From positions 21,547-85,546 of the forward strand of contig CACDQG010000002.1 of NCBI GenBank assembly GCA_902554785.1: DNA of 64,000 nucleotides, written 5' to 3'. This document shows positions 1-12,052 of the stretch, piece after piece. The position numbers and the translations under genes were made by a program. The stretch is from an uncultured Pelagibacteraceae bacterium (lineage in GTDB: Bacteria > Pseudomonadota > Alphaproteobacteria > Pelagibacterales > Pelagibacteraceae). The notes beneath the pieces are model-generated. The model made no database searches and had not been told where the DNA came from. It saw only the letters and a program-made list of their open reading frames with translations. Each line of letters begins with the position of its first letter. Position 1 is the first letter of the stretch.

Positions 1-834
1 TGATATGATTGATCTAATTATAATTGTGCTACAATCAGTATTAGAACATTTTTCACCCTCACGTCCATAAACCTTAAAATGTTGTTGAAAAATGCCTTTT
101 TTTCCATCATCACTAGAAAAGTTTTTAATTGATGAACCTCCTAATTTAATTGAATATTTTAATACTTTCTTTGTATTTTTAACAATTTTATTTATTTCAA
201 AATCTTTCAGTTTGTTTAGCTTTCTTGAAGGTTTTATTCTACATAAAAAAAGAATTTCATTAACGTAAATATTTCCTAAACCAGAAATGCATTTTTGATC
301 CATTAAAGTATCTTTTATACATCTATTTCTGTTAGTTATATAAGTTTTGAAATAATTAAAATTAAAATCTTTTTTTAATGGTTCTGGTCCCAAATTCTTG
401 AAATGATTATTTTTAAGATACTCAGTTTTTTTTTTGTATACTTTTATAAAACCAAATTTTCTAACATCGTTGTATATTAATTTCCGTTTATTCTCAAAGA
501 AAAAAATAACTCTATCATGTTTTAAATCTTTGATCTCATTAATTTCATAATAAAAGCTAGTTTTAAACTTTTTATTTAGCTCATTGCTAAAAAAAAATTT
601 TCCTGTCATTCCTAAATGTACTAGCATAAAAACATTATTATTTATTTTGAAGGTTAAGAATTTTGATCTACGCTCTATTTTTTTGATTTTCTTGCCAGCT
701 AACTTTAAAATATTATCTTTATCTATCTTATACCTTAAATTTTCATCATTGATCTTTACTTTTTTGATTCTCAAATTTAAGATTTTCTTCTCTAAAGACC
801 TTTTAACAACTTCAACTTCGGGTAATTCTGGCAT
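1..834 (-). CDS. mutM: formamidopyrimidine-DNA glycosylase (3' end beyond window start)
   Basis: Read on the reverse strand from ATG at 834: MPELPEVEVVKRSLEKKI...; continues to FQQHFKVYGREGEKC (Fpg zinc-finger start) with no stop before base 1. Confidence 0.93.
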   Translation of the reverse strand, partial: MPELPEVEVVKRSLEKKILNLRIKKVKINDENLRYKIDKDNILKLAGKKIKKIERRSKFLTFKINNNVFMLVHLGMTGKFFFSNELNKKFKTSFYYEINEIKDLKHDRVIFFFENKRKLIYNDVRKFGFIKVYKKKTEYLKNNHFKNLGPEPLKKDFNFNYFKTYITNRNRCIKDTLMDQKCISGLGNIYVNEILFLCRIKPSRKLNKLKDFEINKIVKNTKKVLKYSIKLGGSSIKNFSSDDGKKGIFQQHFKVYGREGEKCSNTDCSTIIIRSIIS

Positions 835-845
835 ATAATTCTACT

Positions 846-1553
846 ATGAAAAACACTATTCAAGAAAAGGATAAATTAGTCAATTCTGTATTTTCGAAAG
901 TTTATAAAAAATATGATTTTATGAACGATGTTATGTCATTTGGCGTACATCGTATATGGAAAAAAAAATTTATCGATTGGATGAATCCTCAACCTTCTAC
1001 GAATTTAATTGATGTTGCTTCTGGTACAGGAGATATAGCTAAACTTTTTTTAGAAAAAGTAAATCAATCAGGACGTGTTACTTGTGTTGAACCAAACATT
1101 AAGATGCTGAATGAGGGTAAAATTAAGCTTGATAAATTCCACAAGAACATAAAATGGATAAACGCTAAGGCAGAAGCATTGCCTGTAAAAGATGATACTT
1201 TTGATTATTATACAATAAGTTACGGAATCAGAAACGTTTCAGATATTAATTTAACTTTGAAAGAAGCTTTACGCGTCCTTAAACCAGGTGGACGTTTTAT
1301 GTGTTTAGAATTCTCAAAAATTAATAATGAAATACTAAATTTTTTATATAAAAAATACTCTAAAACAATTCCGTTTATTGGCAAGTTTATCGTGGGATCT
1401 AACCACCCTTATAATTATCTTATAGATAGTATAGAAAATTTTTATAACCAGAAACAATTATCAAATTTAATGAAAAAAAGTGGTTTTTCTAATATCGAGT
1501 ATAGAAACGTTACTAATGGTATTTCTGCTATTCATTCAGGTTGGAAAATTTAA
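846..1553 (+). CDS. ubiE: ubiquinone/menaquinone biosynthesis C-methyltransferase
   Basis: VFSKVYKKYDFMNDVMSFGVHRIWKK, DVASGTGDIA; followed directly by ubiB. Confidence 0.95.
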   Translation: MKNTIQEKDKLVNSVFSKVYKKYDFMNDVMSFGVHRIWKKKFIDWMNPQPSTNLIDVASGTGDIAKLFLEKVNQSGRVTCVEPNIKMLNEGKIKLDKFHKNIKWINAKAEALPVKDDTFDYYTISYGIRNVSDINLTLKEALRVLKPGGRFMCLEFSKINNEILNFLYKKYSKTIPFIGKFIVGSNHPYNYLIDSIENFYNQKQLSNLMKKSGFSNIEYRNVTNGISAIHSGWKI

Positions 1554-3119
1554 ATGTTAAAAAGAATTTTTAAATTATTTTATATTGCTAGGAAATTATC
1601 TGTCTCTGGTGCTATAGATACAATTAACGAAATTCATAAACTTCCAACAACCTTAAACTTATTCTTTAATTTAATTTCATTAGGTTCAAATACTAAACTA
1701 TTGGATTATCAAAAATCACCGGGAGAAAAACTTTGTGTCGCACTTCAAGGCATGGGAACAACCTTTATTAAATTAGGTCAATTTTTAGCTACAAGACCAG
1801 ATATTATAGGAGAGGAATTAACAAAAGATTTAGAAAAACTTCAAGACAAAGTTCCTGCTTTTGACTTACATGATGCAAAGAAAATTTTAAGAAAAGAAAT
1901 TGGAGAAAATTTTTACAAAAATATTATGGATATAAGTGAGCCAATAGCAGCAGCTTCTATTGCTCAAGTACATTTAGCTAAAATAAAATTTGAAAATCAT
2001 GAAAAACAAGTAGCCATAAAAATCCTGAGACCAGATATAGAGAAATTGTTCAATGAAGAGCTCGATGCTCTTATGCTTTTTGCATATATTGTAGAAAATG
2101 CATTTAGCAAAGCAAAGCGGCTGAAACTTGTAGAGGTTGTTCACTTGCTTCGGGAAATTACCAATATTGAAATGGATTTAAGGTTTGAGGCCGCTGCAGC
2201 AAATGAGCTTTTTGAAAATACAAAAAATGATGTTGGTTTTAATGTTCCAAAAATCTACTGGAACTACACTACTAAAAAAATTTTAACACTAGACAAAGTT
2301 GATGGTATTTCAATTCGAGAATATCAAAAACTTAAAGAAATAGGTGTAGATTTAAAAACACTTGCAGAAAATTTAATACAATTTTTTTTAAAGCAGGCAG
2401 TGAGAGATGGTTTTTTTCATGGAGACATGCATCAAGGAAATTTGTTTGTTGATAATAATGGAAACATCATACCGGTAGATTTTGGAATTATGGGACGTCT
2501 AGATAAAAATAATAGAAAATTTTTGGCAGAGATTTTATATGGTTTTATTCAAAGAGATTATGTAAAAGTAGCGGAAGTCCACTTCCAAGCTGGTCTTGTT
2601 CCTCAAAACGCGTCTAAAGATGAATTTGCGCAAGCCTTAAGATCAGTAGGCGAGCCTATTTTCGGTCAGTCAATAAAAGACATCTCTGGAGGTAATCTAC
2701 TAGCGCAATTATTTGAAATCACTGAAAAATTTAATATGGCAACACAACCACCATTATTATTATTACAGAAAACAATGGTTGTTGTTGAAGGAGTTGCAAG
2801 AAAACTTTACCCAGAAACAAATATTTGGGAAGTTTCAAGACCAGTCCTTGAAAACTGGTTAAAAAATATGAAAAGTCCAAAATCAACTTTTGATACAGCT
2901 GTTAAAACATCATCAGAAATAATTAAAAGAATACCAGACCTTCCAGAATTTATTGATAGAGCTGATTACGCTTTAAAATTAATGGCTGAAGGAAAATTGA
3001 ATTTAGCAATTGGAACAAATAAAAATCTAGAAGTAGAGCAAATGAAACTTAAAAACTTTAGAAATAATATAATTATTAGTTTTTTTGGTATTGTAATTGT
3101 CTTTTTATTAGTATTTTAA
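1554..3119 (+). CDS. ubiB: ubiquinone biosynthesis kinase-like protein UbiB
   Basis: ABC1/UbiB motifs: KLGQFLATRPDIIG, PIAAASIAQVH, FFHGDMHQGNLFV, C-terminal TM. Confidence 0.95.
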   Translation: MLKRIFKLFYIARKLSVSGAIDTINEIHKLPTTLNLFFNLISLGSNTKLLDYQKSPGEKLCVALQGMGTTFIKLGQFLATRPDIIGEELTKDLEKLQDKVPAFDLHDAKKILRKEIGENFYKNIMDISEPIAAASIAQVHLAKIKFENHEKQVAIKILRPDIEKLFNEELDALMLFAYIVENAFSKAKRLKLVEVVHLLREITNIEMDLRFEAAAANELFENTKNDVGFNVPKIYWNYTTKKILTLDKVDGISIREYQKLKEIGVDLKTLAENLIQFFLKQAVRDGFFHGDMHQGNLFVDNNGNIIPVDFGIMGRLDKNNRKFLAEILYGFIQRDYVKVAEVHFQAGLVPQNASKDEFAQALRSVGEPIFGQSIKDISGGNLLAQLFEITEKFNMATQPPLLLLQKTMVVVEGVARKLYPETNIWEVSRPVLENWLKNMKSPKSTFDTAVKTSSEIIKRIPDLPEFIDRADYALKLMAEGKLNLAIGTNKNLEVEQMKLKNFRNNIIISFFGIVIVFLLVF

Positions 3120-3125
3120 TTAACC

Positions 3126-4355
3126 ATGTTTATAAAAAATAAAAAAATACTCATAATTATAGGTGGAGGTATTGCTGCTTACAAATCTTTAGATTTAATA
3201 AGGTTGTTAAAGAAAAGTAATAATGAAATTAAAACAATTCTAACAAAAAGTGGAAAGGAATTCGTAACTCCATTATCCATAAATGCATTAACGAAAAGTA
3301 AAACTTTTGAAGACATTTTTGACAAAAATTCCGAAGCTGAAATAGATCATATATCTTTATCTAGGTGGGCTGACTTAATTATTGTAATGCCTACTACAGC
3401 TAACTTCATGTCAAAATTAAGCCTTGGTAAATCGGAGGATTTAGCTACTACTGTAATTTTAGCTTCTAATAAAGACATATTATTAGTCCCAGCTATGAAT
3501 GTTAGAATGTGGATTCATAAAGCTACTCAACAAAACGTTAAAATCTTAAAAGATTATGGATATTTGTTCATTGGACCTGAAAAAGGAGAAATGGCTTGTG
3601 GTGAATATGGTGATGGCAAAATGTCTAGTCCAAGACAAATATTTGCTTATATTAACCATTATTTTAATAAAAGAGATTTAGTAAAAAGGAAAAATTACAA
3701 AGCTTTGGTGACTGCAGGGCCAACAAGAGAATATATAGACCCTGTGAGATATATATCTAATGAGTCAAGTGGAAAACAAGGTTACGAGATAGCTTTAGCT
3801 CTTAGCAAATTAGGGATTAAAACTACGATGATTATAGGACCATCAAATCTAATAACTCAAAAAAATATCAAAACAAAAAAAATAGTAACTGCTAAAGAAA
3901 TGTTAATTGAAGTGAAAAAATCTTTACCCGTAGATGTGGCTATATGTACTGCAGCTGTGACTGATTTTAGACCTACAATAAAAAATAAAAATAAATTAAA
4001 AAAAGATCTTAATAAAATGAAATCTATTAATTTAGAAAAAAATGATGATATTTTAGAGTATTTAAGTAAAAATAATAAGTATAGACCAAAGCTTGTTGTT
4101 GGTTTTTCTGCTGAAACAGAGAATCTAAATAAAAATTCAATCTCAAAAATGAAAAAAAAAAATTGTGACCTTATTGTTGCAAATGACGTTTCTAAACAGG
4201 GCAGAGGATTTAACTCAGATTATAATGAGGTTTCTATTATCGACAATAATGGAAATATCAAAATAATTAAAAAAAACAAAAAAAGTTATATAGCAAGTAA
4301 AATTGCTGAAGTTATTTTAGATAAACTATTAGTTAATGACAGAAATTTTAATTAA
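3126..4355 (+). CDS. coaBC: bifunctional phosphopantothenoylcysteine decarboxylase/phosphopantothenate-cysteine ligase
   Basis: GGGIAAYKSLDLIRLL, PAMNVRMW, TAGPTREYIDPVRYISNESSGKQG. Confidence 0.95.
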   Translation: MFIKNKKILIIIGGGIAAYKSLDLIRLLKKSNNEIKTILTKSGKEFVTPLSINALTKSKTFEDIFDKNSEAEIDHISLSRWADLIIVMPTTANFMSKLSLGKSEDLATTVILASNKDILLVPAMNVRMWIHKATQQNVKILKDYGYLFIGPEKGEMACGEYGDGKMSSPRQIFAYINHYFNKRDLVKRKNYKALVTAGPTREYIDPVRYISNESSGKQGYEIALALSKLGIKTTMIIGPSNLITQKNIKTKKIVTAKEMLIEVKKSLPVDVAICTAAVTDFRPTIKNKNKLKKDLNKMKSINLEKNDDILEYLSKNNKYRPKLVVGFSAETENLNKNSISKMKKKNCDLIVANDVSKQGRGFNSDYNEVSIIDNNGNIKIIKKNKKSYIASKIAEVILDKLLVNDRNFN

Positions 4356-4776
4356 AAGATTATCTAAAAATATAAATTTACCAAAATACGAAACTGAAGG
4401 TTCCTCTGGAATGGATTTATCGGCAAATATAAATTCACATATTAAAATTGAACCAGGAGAAACCTCAATAATTCCAACAGGAATTTCTATCTCAATACCT
4501 AAAAACTTTGAAATACAAATCAGACCAAGATCGGGATTAGCAGCAAAAAATCAAATCTCAATTCTTAATACACCTGGAACAATTGATGCAGATTATAGAG
4601 GTGAAATAAAAGTTATATTAATAAATTTAGGTAAAAAAACATTTTTGGTTGAGAAAGGAGCAAGAATAGCTCAAATGGTGCTAAGTCCTATAGGTAAAGC
4701 TAAAATTAAGGAAGTTGAAAACTTAGAAAAAACTGATCGCGGTTCAGACGGTTTCGGGTCTACAGGCACAAAATAA
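4336..4776 (+). CDS. dut: dUTP diphosphatase
   Basis: GSSGMDLSAN, RPRSGLA, NTPGTIDADYRGEIKV, RIAQMV, DRGSDGFGSTG: all five dUTPase motifs. Confidence 0.97.
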   Translation: MTEILIKRLSKNINLPKYETEGSSGMDLSANINSHIKIEPGETSIIPTGISISIPKNFEIQIRPRSGLAAKNQISILNTPGTIDADYRGEIKVILINLGKKTFLVEKGARIAQMVLSPIGKAKIKEVENLEKTDRGSDGFGSTGTK

Positions 4777-4778
4777 AA

Positions 4779-5522
4779 ATGAATTTAGATTTGAAACTAT
4801 TTAGGAGATTTGAAAAGCAAATCATTTTGAAAAGAATTGGAATTAATGGGCAAAAGAAAATTTTTAAATCAAAGGTGTTAATAATTGGAGTTGGAGGTTT
4901 AGGCTGCCCATTAATTACATATTTAGCTGCATCTGGTGTTGGGACTATAGGGATTGTAGATAAAGATAAGATAGAATTAAGTAATTTGAATAGGCAAACA
5001 CTTTTTGTTTCTAAAGATATTGGTAAATTTAAAGTTATTCAAGCAAAAAACTATATTAAGAAAGTAAATAACAAGATAAAAATTAAAACTTTTAAACAGA
5101 AAGTATCTTTGTCTAATATTAAATCTATCATTAAAGATTTTGATATTATTTGTGATGGTACAGACAACTATGAAACTCGATATATAATTAATGACCAGTG
5201 TAAGAAGAGTAAAAAAATTCTTATATCTGCTGCAATAAGTAAATTCAGCGGACATCTATTTAAATTTAATTTTAAAAAGAAAGGATGTTGTTACCGTTGC
5301 TTTATGCCTGATAAGCCTGAAGGAGAAGATAACTGTAATGCTGAAGGAATCTTTTCTCCGGTAGCGGGAATATTGGGATCTCTTCAAGCGAATGAAGTTT
5401 TAAAAACAATTTTAAATTTTAAAAATGATCTAAATAATCAAATGATTATCTTCGACTCAATAAAATCGAATTTTAGAAATATCAAGCTAACACGTAACTC
5501 GAATTGTAGAAATAGATGTTAA
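4779..5522 (+). CDS. ThiF/MoeB/HesA-family adenylyltransferase
   Basis: VLIIGVGGLGCPLITYLAASGVGTIGIVDKDKIELSNLNRQ, CDGTDNYETRY, CYRCFMP. Confidence 0.9.
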   Translation: MNLDLKLFRRFEKQIILKRIGINGQKKIFKSKVLIIGVGGLGCPLITYLAASGVGTIGIVDKDKIELSNLNRQTLFVSKDIGKFKVIQAKNYIKKVNNKIKIKTFKQKVSLSNIKSIIKDFDIICDGTDNYETRYIINDQCKKSKKILISAAISKFSGHLFKFNFKKKGCCYRCFMPDKPEGEDNCNAEGIFSPVAGILGSLQANEVLKTILNFKNDLNNQMIIFDSIKSNFRNIKLTRNSNCRNRC

Positions 5523-5956
5523 GAAAAATCTATTTTTTTTTAATTTTATTTTCTTTACAAAATCTTTATGCAGATGAATATTTTTTAACTCTTAGAAATG
5601 ATAAGGTAAATCTAAGACAGGGCCCCTCCTTTGAATATCCAATAAAATTATTTTATAAAAAAAAATTTTTACCAGTACTGGTTCAAGAAAAATTTGAAAA
5701 TTTTAGAAAAATCAGAGACCACGAGAATAATACAGGCTGGATACATGTTTCACAATTATCAAAAAAAAAGGCAGCGATAGTTATTGATGATGAGGCTTAT
5801 ATTTTTTCAAATAACTCAATTTACTCTAAACCTTTAGCTGTTTCTAAAAATGGAAAACTTTTATTAATTAAAAAATGTAAAAAAGATTGGTGCAAAATTT
5901 CAAGTAAAAATGTTAAAGGTTGGATTAAAAAGGAGAGCCTATGGGGCTTATATTAA
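5516..5956 (+). CDS. secreted bacterial SH3-domain protein
   Basis: N-terminal signal peptide; KVNLRQGPSFEYPI...GWIHVSQL and a second GWIKKESLWGLY SH3 motif. Confidence 0.8.
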   Translation: MLRKIYFFLILFSLQNLYADEYFLTLRNDKVNLRQGPSFEYPIKLFYKKKFLPVLVQEKFENFRKIRDHENNTGWIHVSQLSKKKAAIVIDDEAYIFSNNSIYSKPLAVSKNGKLLLIKKCKKDWCKISSKNVKGWIKKESLWGLY

Positions 5957-5958
5957 AA

Positions 5959-6201
5959 CTACTTTTTATATTTAGCCGTCCAAACCTTATCTAAAATAAA
6001 ATACCAAACTGCATTAGCCAATGGCTCTACAATCGCATCAGTTAAGGCTATCATAAAGCTAACGTTAGCGATCAACATTAAAACTGTTATAGCGATGGCA
6101 AAATGGCCAATTGTGTAAATTATAGTTCTTAAAATAGAACCTTTATTATTCTGATAGATGCTTTTTGAGGCAGTTAAAATTCCGTGAGTAAATTCCGTCA
6201 T
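5959..6201 (-). CDS. DUF2061-type small membrane protein
   Basis: SILRTIIYTIGHFAIAITVLM...ALTDAIVEPLANAVWYFILDKVWTAKYK; directly abuts the upstream hydroxylase gene. Confidence 0.65.
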   Translation of the reverse strand: MTEFTHGILTASKSIYQNNKGSILRTIIYTIGHFAIAITVLMLIANVSFMIALTDAIVEPLANAVWYFILDKVWTAKYKK

Positions 6202-6831
6202 TTAGTTAAATGGATTTTCAAGAACACAAGCCACGAGGTGAATTCTATTTTGTTCACCTCCATTAAAAAAATTATGATATTTAGTATTATTAGTTATAGT
6301 GACTGTTCCATCAGCTGGCATATGTTTGCAAACGTTTTCTATAACCATTCTGCAACCCTTATTAGTTATTATTGGTATATGAAGTCTAGGCTCTGGATCT
6401 CTATGCCAACTAAGAGTTGATCTTGGCTCTTTTAATAATATTCTCACTCTTCCCAATTTAAAATGTTTTTTTAAAATATTATAAACTTCTTCAAAATACG
6501 TTCCCTTAAATTCTGATACTATTTCTGTATACTTAGACTCATCAATCGGTTTATCTCTCTCGATCTCTTTTCCTTTTTCGTCGGGTATAGTCCAATAAGT
6601 TCCTCTGACATTATGACCTTCAGTAGACGATTTATCTCCAGGTATTTGATTTAAAGATATAGCTCCAAAATTTTTAATTCCTAGCGTGTTGAATTTCTTT
6701 TTTTTTAGAACAATATTTAAATCTGCTCTCAGTTTTTCAATGTCAAATTTCAAGTTTGGAACTATGTAAAAATCATCTTTAATGTTTTGATTTAGTTGTT
6801 CCAAGTTTACTGTTGATTTAACTACTTCCAT
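6202..6831 (-). CDS. aspartyl/asparaginyl beta-hydroxylase-like 2OG-Fe(II) protein
   Basis: WHRDPEPRLHIPI...NRIHLVACV, H-x-D...R-x-H type metal/2OG ligands; 1 nt downstream of katG. Confidence 0.75.
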   Translation of the reverse strand: MEVVKSTVNLEQLNQNIKDDFYIVPNLKFDIEKLRADLNIVLKKKKFNTLGIKNFGAISLNQIPGDKSSTEGHNVRGTYWTIPDEKGKEIERDKPIDESKYTEIVSEFKGTYFEEVYNILKKHFKLGRVRILLKEPRSTLSWHRDPEPRLHIPIITNKGCRMVIENVCKHMPADGTVTITNNTKYHNFFNGGEQNRIHLVACVLENPFN

Positions 6832-6832
6832 A

Positions 6833-9007
<2,175 letters not shown>

Positions 9008-9015
9008 TTAATTAG

Positions 9016-9032
9016 TTTATAATAGTTCTAAA
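9016..9032. promoter_or_regulatory. Irr/Fur-family operator-like palindrome upstream of katG
   Basis: TTTATAATAGTTCTAAA, 15/17 identical to the palindrome upstream of the Fur-family gene; fits TTTAGAA-N3-TTCTAAA except one base. Confidence 0.6.
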
Positions 9033-9054
9033 GTGAAAAACAAGCGACAAACTG

Positions 9055-9462
9055 TCAATTTTTCAAATTTATAAATACCTCTACGTTTTTAATTTTTTTT
9101 CCATTAGGCGCTTTTGGAAGTTTTTGAAATACAACTTCGTTTGCTTCAATATCAATTAATTCAGAATTTTCACTGTCATAAAAATGATGGTGGTTTGAAA
9201 TGTTAGTATCGAAATAGGTTTTTTTTCCTTTAACTTCCACTTCGCTTAAATGCCCAGCGGCTTTAAACGCATGAATAGTATTATAGATTGTTGCTAATGC
9301 AAATTTGGAAGTTGTTTTTTTCGCTAAAAGTTTATCTAAACTTTCTACGGTGAAATGAAATGTTTTTTCTCTTTCAAATAGGAATTTAGCGATTTCTACT
9401 CTTTGTTTTGTTGGTCTTAACCCGGATGATCTTAATTTTTTTAAAATATCTATTTTTTTCAC
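9055..9462 (-). CDS. irr: Fur-superfamily transcriptional regulator, Irr-like
   Basis: LRPTKQRVEIAKFLF, FALATIYNTIHAFKAAGHL, NHHHFYDSENSELIDIE, LPKAPNGKKIKNVEVFI (Irr-like C-terminus). Confidence 0.7.
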   Translation of the reverse strand: MKKIDILKKLRSSGLRPTKQRVEIAKFLFEREKTFHFTVESLDKLLAKKTTSKFALATIYNTIHAFKAAGHLSEVEVKGKKTYFDTNISNHHHFYDSENSELIDIEANEVVFQKLPKAPNGKKIKNVEVFINLKN

Positions 9463-9485
9463 GTTTTTTTAGTAATTTTACCTAG

Positions 9486-9502
9486 TTTATAATCATTCTA
9501 AA
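9486..9502. promoter_or_regulatory. Irr/Fur-family operator-like palindrome upstream of the Irr-like gene
   Basis: TTTATAATCATTCTAAA, near-perfect inverted repeat (TTTAtAAT-C-ATTCTAAA). Confidence 0.6.
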
Positions 9503-9552
9503 CACAAATATATATGAAACTTTTGCTAAATCAAGTAAAACAATTCTAAACC

Positions 9553-10056
9553 ATGCAAAAAAACAGCTACAATTATGAAGAATTAATTTCGTGTGGTGAG
9601 GGAAAGTTGTTTGGTGAAGGTAATGCTAAACTTCCTCTACCTCCAATGTTAATGTTTGATAGAATAACAGAGATTAAAAAAGATACTGGTGAATTTAAAA
9701 AAGGTTTTATAAAAGCTGAGCTTGATATTAAGGACAATCTTTGGTTTTTTGAATGTCATTTTAAAAAGGATCCAGTGATGCCAGGCTGTTTAGGTTTGGA
9801 TGCAATGTGGCAACTAGTTGGGTTTTATTTGGGTTGGATAGGTGAGCCAGGAAAAGGTAGGGCTTTGGGCGTAAACTCTGTAAAATTTACTGGTGAAGTT
9901 TTAAAAAATGTGAAGGTGGCAACCTATGAGATAAATATGAAAAGAATTTTAAAAAAGGAAGGTACAGCTGTAGGGTTGGCCAATGGTATATTAAGTGCTG
10001 ACGGAAAAATAATTTATAAAGCAGAAAATTTAAAAGTAGGATTATTTAAATCATGA
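9553..10056 (+). CDS. fabA: 3-hydroxydecanoyl-[ACP] dehydratase
   Basis: [41 protein letters not shown]. Confidence 0.97.
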   Translation: MQKNSYNYEELISCGEGKLFGEGNAKLPLPPMLMFDRITEIKKDTGEFKKGFIKAELDIKDNLWFFECHFKKDPVMPGCLGLDAMWQLVGFYLGWIGEPGKGRALGVNSVKFTGEVLKNVKVATYEINMKRILKKEGTAVGLANGILSADGKIIYKAENLKVGLFKS

Positions 10057-11267
10057 AAAGAGTTGTGATAACTGGAATTGGAGTAGTTTCTTGCTTAGGA
10101 AATAATCAAGAAGAGGTTTTTAAGTCACTATTAACCTCAAAATCAGGAATTACTTTTGCTGAAGAATATAAAGAATATAATTTAAAAAGTCATGTCCATG
10201 GGAAGCCAAATATTAAGCTTGAAGATCATGTTGATCGAAAATTTATTAGATTTATGGGTCCAGGCTCTGCTTATAATTATATTTCTATGAGTGAAGCAGT
10301 AAAAGACTCTGGTTTAGAAGAGAAAGATGTAAGCAATATATCTACTGGGATGATTATGGGATCAGGGGGTCCCTCAATTGAAAATGTTATTCTAGCTGCA
10401 GACAAAACTAGGGATAAAAGTCCGAAGCGAATGGGGCCTTTTGTAGTTCCGCGGACAATGTCTAGCACTGCTTCGGCGACTCTCGCAGTACCTTTCAAGA
10501 TTAAAGGCGTTAATTATACGATCAGTTCAGCTTGTGCAACTAGTGGGCATTGTATCGGAAATGCAATGGAATTAATTCAACTAGGAAAACAAAAAATCAT
10601 TTTTGCTGGTGGTAGTGATGAAGTTCACTTTGCAATGACAGCAATGTTTGATGCAATGACAGCTCTGTCTTCAAAATATAATGAAACTCCAGAAAAAGCA
10701 TCAAGACCGTATGATAAAACTCGAGATGGTTTTGTTATCTCAGGTGGTGGTGGAGTTTTAGTTTTAGAGGAGTACGAACATGCTAAATCGAGAGGCGCAA
10801 AAATATATGCCGAACTAACAGGATACGGTGCTACCTCAGATGGATATGATATGGTTGCTCCTTCTGGAGAAGGAGCAGTGAGATGCATGAAAATGGCAAT
10901 GAGTACTGCGAAAAATAAAATTGATTACATAAATACACATGGAACATCTACACCAGTTGGAGATATAACTGAATTAAAAGCTGTGGGAAAAGTATTTAAT
11001 GACTATAAACCCAAAATTAGTTCAACTAAATCTCTTGCGGGACATTCTCTCGGAGCTACTTCAGTTCATGAGGCTGTTTATAGTTTAATTATGATGAAAA
11101 ATAATTTTATAGCAGCATCAGCTAACATTAACGATATGGACGAAGAAGCAAAAAAATATCCAATTGTCACTAAAGTTGAAAAAGATGTTAATTTAAATTC
11201 TATAATGTCTAATAGTTTTGGTTTTGGCGGGACTAATGCTACTTTAGTATTTGAAAAGGTAAAATAA
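10053..11267 (+). CDS. fabB: beta-ketoacyl-[ACP] synthase I
   Basis: [51 protein letters not shown]. Confidence 0.97.
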   Translation: MKRVVITGIGVVSCLGNNQEEVFKSLLTSKSGITFAEEYKEYNLKSHVHGKPNIKLEDHVDRKFIRFMGPGSAYNYISMSEAVKDSGLEEKDVSNISTGMIMGSGGPSIENVILAADKTRDKSPKRMGPFVVPRTMSSTASATLAVPFKIKGVNYTISSACATSGHCIGNAMELIQLGKQKIIFAGGSDEVHFAMTAMFDAMTALSSKYNETPEKASRPYDKTRDGFVISGGGGVLVLEEYEHAKSRGAKIYAELTGYGATSDGYDMVAPSGEGAVRCMKMAMSTAKNKIDYINTHGTSTPVGDITELKAVGKVFNDYKPKISSTKSLAGHSLGATSVHEAVYSLIMMKNNFIAASANINDMDEEAKKYPIVTKVEKDVNLNSIMSNSFGFGGTNATLVFEKVK

Positions 11268-12052
11268 TGAATTATATGAAAGGTAAAAAAGGTTTAATCA
11301 TGGGTGTTGCGAATGAGCGCTCAATAGCATGGGGTATATCTCAAAAACTTGCAGAAGCAGGAGCTGAATTAGCTTTTACTTACTTAGGTGATGCATTAAA
11401 AAAAAGAGTGGTTCCTTTAGCAGATAAATTAAATTCGAATATTACATTTAGCTGTGACGTGGAAAAAAAAGATGAGATCGTAAAGCTTTTTGAAGATATT
11501 AAGTCAAAATGGGGAAAAATTGACTTTGTTGTACATGCGGTTGCTTTTTCAGACAAGTCAGAATTATCTGGAGAATATTTAAATACTACAAGAGAAAATT
11601 TTCTTAGAAGTATGCTTATCTCATGTTTTTCGTTCACCGAAGTTTCGAAAGAAGCTTCAAAGATAATGAATGAAGGGGGTAGTTTACTAACTCTTACATA
11701 CGAATCCACCAAAGCAATACCAAATTATAATGTTATGGGTGTTTGTAAATCCGCTTTAGAAGCGAGTGTAAAATATTTAGCGAGAGATCTAGGAAGGAAA
11801 AAAATAAGAGTTAATGCCATAAGTGCTGGACCAATTAAAACCTTGGCTGCTTCCGCAATTGGGGATGCGAAGTTTTTATATAAATGGAATGAAGACCACT
11901 CATTTTTAAAAAGAAATGTTGATATCCATGATGTAGGAAATTCTGCTTTATATTTGCTCAGCAATCTCGCTGCGGGCGTTACTGGAGAAATTCATTATGT
12001 AGATGCAGGATACAACAAAGTAGGTATGCCTGATCCTAAAAATATGAATTAA
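11267..12052 (+). CDS. fabI: enoyl-[ACP] reductase (NADH)
   Basis: [32 protein letters not shown], downstream of fabAB. Confidence 0.96.
   Translation: MNYMKGKKGLIMGVANERSIAWGISQKLAEAGAELAFTYLGDALKKRVVPLADKLNSNITFSCDVEKKDEIVKLFEDIKSKWGKIDFVVHAVAFSDKSELSGEYLNTTRENFLRSMLISCFSFTEVSKEASKIMNEGGSLLTLTYESTKAIPNYNVMGVCKSALEASVKYLARDLGRKKIRVNAISAGPIKTLAASAIGDAKFLYKWNEDHSFLKRNVDIHDVGNSALYLLSNLAAGVTGEIHYVDAGYNKVGMPDPKNMN

Noticed and set aside
584-838. + strand ORF of 84 aa
   Set aside because: Antisense to mutM, which has a full family match on the minus strand; low-complexity hydrophobic sequence.
4977-5255. - strand 92-aa ORF
   Set aside because: Antisense to the ThiF/MoeB-family gene; no recognisable domain.
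10277-11964. - strand ORFs antisense to fabB and fabI
   Set aside because: Frame shadows of well-supported fab genes.
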